A stretch of 10,533 bases of DNA from JAKLEX01 sp035327525 (GTDB taxonomy: Bacteria; Patescibacteriota; Minisyncoccia; Phycocordibacterales; JAACPR01). The notes beneath the pieces are model-generated. The model saw only the letters and a program-made list of their open reading frames with translations, was not told the DNA's origin and did no database searches. The translations under genes were made by a program, and so were the position numbers. The stretch lies in NCBI GenBank assembly GCA_035327525.1, contig DAOLDC010000020.1:1-10533 (forward strand), written 5' to 3'. Positions 6,105-10,533 of this stretch are shown here, one piece after another (position 1 is the stretch's first letter; each line of letters opens with the position of its first letter).

Positions 6105-6815
6105 TTAATATTTATGACTAGCACGACGACGAGTATGATTTTTACCATCTTCGACGATATTACCATCACGGAGCACAATAATACGCTCTGCATGTTCTGC
6201 AACTTCGCGTTCGTGGGTAATAAGTATGATAGTGCGTCCTTCTTCTTTATTGAGTCGGTCAAACGTATCTAATACAATTTCTCCGGTCTTGCTATCTAAA
6301 TTACCAGTTGGTTCATCAGCAAGAATCATTGTTGGATTATTGACTAAAGCACGGGCAATGGCGACACGCTGAATCTGACCCCCAGAAAGTTCGTTTGACT
6401 TATGATCAAAGTGAGTATTGGGAAGCCCTGCTGATGCAAGTGCCTTATACACTCTCTTTATTCTCTCTTCTTCACTAACTCCAGCATAAACAAGAGGAAG
6501 CATCGTGTTTCGTAGGACGGTTGTACGTGGAAGAAGGTTAAACGATTGAAATACAAAACCAATATGCTCGTTGCGAATCTTTGCTAGTTCATCATCAGTA
6601 AGCTTAGAAACATCCTTGTCTCCCAAGTGATATGTTCCAGAAGTTGGGGTGTCAAGACAGCCAAGAATATGCATCAAAGTAGATTTACCTGAACCAGAAG
6701 GTCCCATAATGGCGACGAATTCACCTTCCTCTATGGTGAATGTTACTCCTTTCAATGCCTGAAAAGTAGTATCACCAGAGCCATATATTTTTGTAATGTT
6801 TTTAACTTCTATCAT
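6105..6815 (-). CDS. MacB/LolD-type ABC transporter ATP-binding protein
   Basis: This 236-residue nucleotide-binding protein has every catalytic motif: Walker A GPSGSGKST (38-46), Q-loop Gln90 in FVFQSFNLLP, signature LSGGQ (143-147), Walker B MILADEPTG (163-171) and H-loop His201 in ITHE. IYGSGDTTFQALKGV near the N-terminus and LGCLDTPTSGTYHLGDKDVS (51-70) are typical of the LolD/MacB/FtsE subgroup that pairs with FtsX-like permeases. It powers the permease encoded next. I chose the ATG at 6815, which gives the conserved MIEVKNITKIYG start; a longer frame to 6929 would read back through the adaptor gene. The gap to the adaptor stop is four bases. The C-terminal tail (KNHTRRRASHKY) is basic and not part of the fold. 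Confidence 0.96.
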   Translation of the reverse strand: MIEVKNITKIYGSGDTTFQALKGVTFTIEEGEFVAIMGPSGSGKSTLMHILGCLDTPTSGTYHLGDKDVSKLTDDELAKIRNEHIGFVFQSFNLLPRTTVLRNTMLPLVYAGVSEEERIKRVYKALASAGLPNTHFDHKSNELSGGQIQRVAIARALVNNPTMILADEPTGNLDSKTGEIVLDTFDRLNKEEGRTIILITHEREVAEHAERIIVLRDGNIVEDGKNHTRRRASHKY

Positions 6816-6819
6816 GGTA

Positions 6820-8529
6820 TTATCGTTGAATAAATCCTCCGCCGCCTCCCGTTGGTCGCATTCCTCCACCTCCTTGTCCACCACCAAACAAAGACGGAGC
6901 ATTTTGCGTATTTGTTGTTTGCGTACCACCAGATGTTATTATGCGCACTACAATTTGATCACCCTCAGCAAGACCAGAAGTAATTTCTGTATTGAGATCA
7001 TCCGAAAGTCCAATTTCAACAGGAATCTGTAGTGGTGGAGTTTCTGAGACCACTCCTTGTGTCCCTTCTGTATTAAGTAATGATGGGTTAAATATTTGTA
7101 CAAAAGAGGTACCACCCTGGACGCGTACTGCATTAGCTGGCACGATAAGGGCATCCTGGCTCACGGCGGTAATAATTGAAGCATTAACTGTCATGCTTGG
7201 TCTGATGCGAGAGTCTTCAGTATCAAAGGCAATTTTAACCTTGTAACTCACAACCCCCTGAGAAACACTTCCTGTTAAATCAACTTCCACAACTTCTCCT
7301 GTTATTGAGAGGTCTTCAATAGCATCAAATTTGAGTGTAGTCTTCTGTCCAACTGATACTTTTACTGCATCGACTTCATTGAGCGTTATCTCTGCAATTT
7401 TTTGGTCGGTGATAAGAGTAGCAATAGATGTATTACTTCCTATGGTTTCGCCTTGTTGAACATTTACCGATGCTATTGTTCCAGTGAACGGAGCACGAAC
7501 AAAATGATCGGAATAAGCTTGTTCACGCTGACGTAAAGAAAGTTGTTCTGAACGAAGAGAAAGTGTACTTGGTCCCGCAAGAAGATCCTCGTAATTATTC
7601 TGTGCATCTCGGAGGTTTCTGCGAGCATTGTTAATTGAGTTTCTACCGTTTATACCACTCGATACAATGTTATTTGCAGTTGTTACTAAGCTAGTGACAG
7701 ACGTGTATGCGCTGTTTGCCTTTGTTAAGTCATGTTCTTCTCGATCACGAAGATACACAACAGCGTCTCTCGCGTACTTGGCAGCCTGAGATACCAATGT
7801 TGCGACATCATTTGCTTGAAGAAGTATAGTTTCAATAGTCTCATCGCTCGTACCGTTGGACACCGTTCGATATTCTTTTAACAAATCATTAAGTGGACGT
7901 TCAACATTCCATACAGCGTTCTCAGCACGATTGAGATACTCTTTTTCAGTATTACTTAAACCAAAGCGATTTGTGGTATTTAAATACCCATCTCTGTTAA
8001 ATTCTTCTTTAATTTCAAACATTGTATCAGACATGTCGGCAATTATGGTCGCAAGTGTGGCACGAATGTTGTGTTGAGCATCCTTGAGAGCGATTTCTGA
8101 ATCAGTGATTTTTTCTTGTGCATTCCTAATATCTCTTTCATCTACAGTTGTAAGTTCAGCATATGAGATGCGCGCACTTTCTAGTTGAAAGAGAGCTTCT
8201 GTCGCATCAACTGAAACAATGGTTGCACCACTCGCTATTTTCTGTCCCGCTTTAACATTTACAGATGTGATGTTACCTGATGTTTTTGCACTTATGATTA
8301 CTTGATTGGAAGCTGACACTTGACCAGTACCAGAAATAGATGAGACAATGGTACCTCGCTCTACTGTACCGAGCATATAGCGAGTTTCAGAACTATCGCC
8401 ACGTACTACCCCCGCAAGTATATATCCGCCCCACACAAGACCAACAAGTATCACTACACCAATTATTTTGTGTGCCTTCACGAACGTGAATATTTTTTGG
8501 ATTATAGAGAATTGAAGTAATTTTTTCAT
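6820..8529 (-). CDS. MacA/YknX-like HlyD-family adaptor (membrane-fusion type) with enlarged helical hairpin
   Basis: This 569-residue protein has an N-terminal transmembrane segment (about 21-43). The first half of a biotinyl-lipoyl-like domain follows (63-107, including GQVSASNQVIISAKTSGNI), then a very long helical region (about 110-340). The second lipoyl half begins DHFVRAPFTGTIASVNVQQG (341-360). A beta-barrel (about 375-450) with RIRPSMTVNA and a membrane-proximal domain to about 530 follow, and the last ~20 residues are Gly-rich. It anchors next to the permease and passes substrate outward. E. coli MacA is about 371 residues; the extra length lies mainly in the hairpin (about 155-300) and the tail. 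No TolC-like partner is encoded here, which fits a one-membrane envelope. Four bases separate its stop from the ATPase start. Confidence 0.93.
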   Translation of the reverse strand: MKKLLQFSIIQKIFTFVKAHKIIGVVILVGLVWGGYILAGVVRGDSSETRYMLGTVERGTIVSSISGTGQVSASNQVIISAKTSGNITSVNVKAGQKIASGATIVSVDATEALFQLESARISYAELTTVDERDIRNAQEKITDSEIALKDAQHNIRATLATIIADMSDTMFEIKEEFNRDGYLNTTNRFGLSNTEKEYLNRAENAVWNVERPLNDLLKEYRTVSNGTSDETIETILLQANDVATLVSQAAKYARDAVVYLRDREEHDLTKANSAYTSVTSLVTTANNIVSSGINGRNSINNARRNLRDAQNNYEDLLAGPSTLSLRSEQLSLRQREQAYSDHFVRAPFTGTIASVNVQQGETIGSNTSIATLITDQKIAEITLNEVDAVKVSVGQKTTLKFDAIEDLSITGEVVEVDLTGSVSQGVVSYKVKIAFDTEDSRIRPSMTVNASIITAVSQDALIVPANAVRVQGGTSFVQIFNPSLLNTEGTQGVVSETPPLQIPVEIGLSDDLNTEITSGLAEGDQIVVRIITSGGTQTTNTQNAPSLFGGGQGGGGMRPTGGGGGFIQR

Positions 8530-8537
8530 AGTATTGT

Positions 8538-9032
8538 TTAGCGAATTTTCATTTTCATACCTGGATGCTCGGATTCTGGTGGAGGTGGAAGTATGCGAAC
8601 AAGCTTTGCGTCAATTTGCCCTTCATCATTTGGAGTACCTAAAACAACTACAAAACTTCCCACTTCAAGCTTGTCAGCTGTTATACTGTCCCGAAACTCA
8701 CGAATTTCCGTATCGTTCCCGACGACAACAGTCTTTTCAAGATTGTCTGGACCAGCTACTACGACAAGCGGTAATGAGATGCTCACTATCTCTCCAACAG
8801 CACCATGTCCTCCAGGAATATTCATACCACTTGGCATTCTCTGTTGGAAAAATCCTCCTCGAGGATCTCTGAAATTCCGCTCAAAATTATCACCGAAACG
8901 ATGTGCGAAAGATGCCCTGCGTTCACCAACAGCGACACCTGATTGGAAAATTATCAATGCGATGATTGCGATAAAAATACCAATGAGTACTCCTTTAAAT
9001 GATTGTGATTGTATGTAGTCTTTTATATTCAT
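8538..9032 (-). CDS. Membrane-anchored DUF5666-like small beta-barrel protein (upstream copy)
   Basis: This 164-residue protein has a short N-terminus and a transmembrane segment at about 13-33. A linker rich in Arg, Phe, Gly and Gln follows (38-76), then a barrel-like domain at about 77-147: GAVGEIVSISLPLVVVAGPD, with KLEVGSFVVVLG (121-132) and a DEGQIDAKLVRILP ending. The tail is Pro-, His- and Met-containing (PPPPESEHPGMKMKIR). The strand pattern and the VGSFVVV...G.IDAKLV segment match the same DUF5666-type pattern as the protein at 4394-4843, so the two appear to be distant paralogues at both ends of the exporter genes. It lies 8 bases before the adaptor start and 10 bases after the membrane protein stop, so co-transcription is very likely. 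Function is unknown; an extracytoplasmic partner of the adaptor is a reasonable inference. Confidence 0.8.
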   Translation of the reverse strand: MNIKDYIQSQSFKGVLIGIFIAIIALIIFQSGVAVGERRASFAHRFGDNFERNFRDPRGGFFQQRMPSGMNIPGGHGAVGEIVSISLPLVVVAGPDNLEKTVVVGNDTEIREFRDSITADKLEVGSFVVVLGTPNDEGQIDAKLVRILPPPPESEHPGMKMKIR

Positions 9033-9042
9033 ATGATTTTGA

Positions 9043-9420
9043 TTAATTGCTAAATGAAGGCATTAAATTTGGTTTTGCATTTCGCACAAAAACTCGAAGC
9101 GAAGTCAGTAGTACAGCAATCGCAACAAGTGACAAGGTAATTCCGAGTAATGGCAAGGCTTCAACTAATGAGAGAGATAACTCTTTCCAATACGAGAGAG
9201 CTATATCGGGGTCAGAAAATAGAAGCGAGAAGTAACTATAGAAACTTGTTTGATAAAATCCTTGAAGCATATATTTAAAGGCAAATACTGCTCCAAGCGA
9301 TGAGGCTACTACTGTTGAAAGTGCCCCTAATACATATATTCGAGCACGACGAATCTCTTCGTGCTTTATGGAAGCAAGAATCTTTCCTCGAAGTCCATTT
9401 GGTAACTCTAATCTGTCCAT
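9043..9420 (-). CDS. Two-helix membrane protein downstream of the ECF sigma gene (candidate anti-sigma factor)
   Basis: This 125-residue protein has about 26 charged N-terminal residues (DRLELPNGLRGKILASIKHEEIRRAR region), predicted to be cytoplasmic. Two hydrophobic segments follow, at about 27-50 and 90-112, with a Tyr/Phe/Ser-rich stretch between them and a short basic C-terminus. It has no HxxxCxxC zinc motif, so it is not a classical ZAS-type anti-sigma factor. Position immediately after an ECF sigma gene, together with a cytoplasmic segment on a membrane anchor, makes an anti-sigma or signal-transmitting role plausible; this is inference only. I chose ATG 9420, because the alternative at 9456 starts inside the hairpin at 9433-9464 and adds a Cys/His-containing leader of doubtful meaning. 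TATATA lies four bases before the ATG. Confidence 0.72.
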   Translation of the reverse strand: MDRLELPNGLRGKILASIKHEEIRRARIYVLGALSTVVASSLGAVFAFKYMLQGFYQTSFYSYFSLLFSDPDIALSYWKELSLSLVEALPLLGITLSLVAIAVLLTSLRVFVRNAKPNLMPSFSN

Positions 9421-9432
9421 ACTATATATACG

Positions 9433-9464
9433 AAAACAGGATGCATTTTGGTGCATCCTGTTTT
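9433..9464 (-). terminator. Hairpin between the sigma gene and the exporter genes (partial terminator or attenuator)
   Basis: A perfect 13-bp inverted repeat joins 9433-9445 (AAAACAGGATGCA) and 9452-9464 (TGCATCCTGTTTT) around a six-base loop. On the minus strand it begins about ten bases after the sigma stop and ends 12 bases before the next start codon. The U-tract is only four bases in that direction and six in the other. It could release most sigma transcripts while letting some read through into the exporter genes, or stabilise a processed 3' end. I see no convincing new promoter between the hairpin and the downstream ATG. Confidence 0.7.
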
Positions 9465-9474
9465 TTCGCTTTAC

Positions 9475-10044
9475 TTAAGCAGTTCGAGCTTCAATGAGAC
9501 GGCGCATTGCAACCAACCCTCTTCGGTGCTGACTCTTTACTGTGTGCAGAGGTCTTTTAAGTACTTTTCCTATTTCCTCAAAAGTCATACTGCTTGTGTG
9601 ACGAAGTGTGAGCACTTCTTGATATTGAGGATTGATTTGCAAGAGAAGCTCTTCTAGATATCTAGCATCTTGTGCTTGTGCCAATAATTCGTCAGGTAGT
9701 GGACTGCTGTCAGCAAGAGTTGCTTCTAATACATTTTCATTATCTGTATTAGTTGCAAAAGCAGAAAAAGGAATTTCTTTCTTTTTTCGAAGCCAATCAA
9801 TGGCAGTATTTTTTACGATACTAAAAAGCCACCCACGGAAACTATTTCCAGGAACAAACTTCTGCATATTTTTCCACGCTTTAGTGAAAGATTCTTGAGT
9901 AATATCTTCTGCGACCTGAGCATCACCAGTTAATTTAACTGCAAAATTGTACGCGTCCGAAAGATACCGATCAATAAGAAAAGAAAGGGCTTTTTCGTTC
10001 CCTTCAAGATAGTCAGAAATTAATTGATCGTCTGTTTTCTTCAT
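9475..10044 (-). CDS. ECF-type RNA polymerase sigma-70 family factor
   Basis: This 189-residue protein has the two-domain layout of an extracytoplasmic-function sigma factor. Region 2 spans about 20-90, with YNFAVKLTGDAQVAEDITQE (32-51) for core binding and FRGWLFSIVKNTAIDWLRKK (69-88) covering the -10-recognition segment. A variable linker (about 92-125) follows. Region 4 (about 126-183) has a helix-turn-helix, MTFEEIGKVLKRPLHTVKSQ (153-172), followed by HRRGLVAMRRL for -35 contact. It lacks regions 1 and 3. It would direct polymerase to a small regulon, most likely including the exporter genes downstream, and may be held inactive by the membrane protein encoded next. It starts 42 bases after the recombinase stop and has an extended -10 box just upstream. 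Confidence 0.95.
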   Translation of the reverse strand: MKKTDDQLISDYLEGNEKALSFLIDRYLSDAYNFAVKLTGDAQVAEDITQESFTKAWKNMQKFVPGNSFRGWLFSIVKNTAIDWLRKKKEIPFSAFATNTDNENVLEATLADSSPLPDELLAQAQDARYLEELLLQINPQYQEVLTLRHTSSMTFEEIGKVLKRPLHTVKSQHRRGLVAMRRLIEARTA

Positions 10045-10054
10045 ATATACAGTA

Positions 10055-10063
10055 AGTATAACA
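10055..10063 (-). promoter_or_regulatory. Extended -10 promoter for the sigma gene
   Basis: On the minus strand TGTTATACT (10063-10055) is a near-perfect extended -10 element, ending ten bases before the sigma ATG at 10044. Predicted transcription would begin three or four bases before the start codon, giving an almost leaderless mRNA. The best -35 candidate at 18 bases spacing, TTATGA, matches only weakly. The element is of housekeeping type, so basal sigma synthesis may not need the sigma factor itself. Confidence 0.45.
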
Positions 10064-10086
10064 TAAAATTAGTTCTCCTCATAAGA

Positions 10087-10533
10087 TTAAAATGCGAGTG
10101 TTAATTCTTTATCTTTATACACAATCCTACTTCTTAAATTTGCCAGCAATTCTCTTTTCTCACTCACGATCCCTTCTTTGAGAATATATTTCGCATAATT
10201 TCGTATATCAGTTTCAGTATTTTTCTTTATCTTATCAGTTGAACCAAGTACTGATCTTTGGAATATATTGAATCGTGCAATCTCATCTTCTAGTTTTTGT
10301 CTCATACCAAGCTCGTTGATATTTACCTTATCTAATATCTTTAACATTTCAGTGATTAAGTCTTCCTCACGAATATATTTGTTTTTACAATTCCTGTCTC
10401 TTGACCTGCTACATGAGTAGTAAATGTATTTTGTATGCGTTCCATCTTTTAATTGTTTCCATTTTTCTTCTGCTGATATACCAGATTCGCAATATCCGCA
10501 AGTGAATAATTTAGTAAATGCAAATTCTTTATT
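10087..10533 (-). CDS. Large serine recombinase, C-terminal part (N-terminus beyond window)
   Basis: The frame is open from the right window edge to the TAA at 10089-10087 and gives 148 residues with no start in the visible family-equivalent position. A recombinase zinc-beta-ribbon is recognisable: FTCGYCESG (10-18, CxxC at 12 and 15), YYSCSRSRDRNC (38-49, second cysteine pair at 41 and 49) and KNKYIREEDL (50-59). A probable coiled-coil region follows (about 75-130), ending in LLANLRSRIVYKDKELTL, the usual C-terminal strand pattern of resolvase/invertase-type large serine recombinases. The catalytic serine domain and the recombinase domain should lie beyond 10533. Such enzymes integrate, excise or invert mobile DNA. 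GC looks lower than in the sigma gene next to it (37% in one hand-counted line). Internal Met codons, such as one at 10347, are not the true start. Confidence 0.88.
   Translation of the reverse strand, partial: NKEFAFTKLFTCGYCESGISAEEKWKQLKDGTHTKYIYYSCSRSRDRNCKNKYIREEDLITEMLKILDKVNINELGMRQKLEDEIARFNIFQRSVLGSTDKIKKNTETDIRNYAKYILKEGIVSEKRELLANLRSRIVYKDKELTLAF

Noticed and set aside
6104..6262. Longer N-terminus for the permease (start at 6262)
   Set aside because: The extension overlaps the ATPase gene in another frame, adds a sequence unlike any MacB N-terminus, and the ATG at 6103 gives the normal start with one-base spacing.
6816..6929. Longer N-terminus for the ATPase (start at 6929)
   Set aside because: It would read through the end of the adaptor gene, while the ATG at 6815 gives the usual MIEVKNI start of this ATPase family.
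8534..8872. Plus-strand open frame of 112 codons opposite the upstream DUF5666-like gene
   Set aside because: It is antisense to a well-supported gene in a tight operon, has no recognisable domain and a composition expected from a reverse-frame shadow.
4231..10090. Attachment-site pair: duplicate of the tRNA-Ser 3' end near the recombinase side
   Set aside because: I looked for the tRNA 3' sequence (TTCGAATCTCACTC and following) in the spacer around 10045-10090 and in other gaps and found no copy; the far side of the recombinase is outside the window, so this remains open only there.
10087..10347. Separate 86-codon gene starting at 10347
   Set aside because: The same frame stays open to the right edge and encodes the recombinase zinc ribbon upstream, so the Met is internal.

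Overview
The window most likely comes from a small-genome member of the Candidate Phyla Radiation (Patescibacteria, Parcubacteria-like). This is inference from several features. Intergenic spaces are very short, and nearly every coding sequence ends in TAA (14 of 15 stops; the exception is a TGA). Canonical Shine-Dalgarno sites near starts are almost absent. The gene mix is also typical of that group: a minimal pilM-N-O set, a stand-alone MetRS-C-terminal-like tRNA-binding protein, small membrane-anchored DUF5666-type proteins, and a split MacAB-type exporter. The standard bacterial code fits: no conserved reading frame needs TGA as a sense codon.

Left part (1-4257). A partial tRNA-Arg(UCU) on the minus strand is followed, reading upstream, by a tight minus-strand cluster. 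In transcription order this is ruvX, the tRNA-binding protein, a YqaA/VTT membrane protein, pilM, pilN, pilO and a small one-helix membrane protein. The DNA is AT-rich (about 28-30% GC in two lines counted by hand). PilM, PilN and PilO would form the inner-membrane assembly platform of a type IV pilus; the motor and pilin genes lie elsewhere. On the plus strand, divergent from ruvX, sits a complete tRNA-Ser(UGA) with its own promoter. It is followed by a small region of inverted repeats and a strong bidirectional terminator.

Middle and right part (4394-10044). A second minus-strand cluster has clearly higher GC (47-50% in three hand-counted lines). In transcription order it holds an ECF-type sigma-70 factor, a two-helix membrane protein that could be its anti-sigma partner, a membrane-anchored DUF5666-like protein, a long MacA/HlyD-like adaptor, a MacB/LolD-type ABC ATPase, a MacB/FtsX-type permease and a second membrane-anchored DUF5666-like protein. 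Gaps between genes are 1-33 bases, except for a hairpin between the sigma gene and the rest. I read this as a self-regulated efflux or envelope-stress exporter module.

Right edge (10087-10533). The C-terminal 148 residues of a large serine recombinase, with its zinc ribbon, run off the window just upstream of the sigma gene. The higher-GC exporter cassette therefore lies between a recombinase and a tRNA-Ser/terminator boundary, which suggests horizontal acquisition, although I found no attachment-site duplication. The points most worth following are the sigma/anti-sigma-like exporter module with twin DUF5666 proteins, the unusually long MacA hairpin, and extended -10 boxes lying almost against start codons (leaderless-type transcription).
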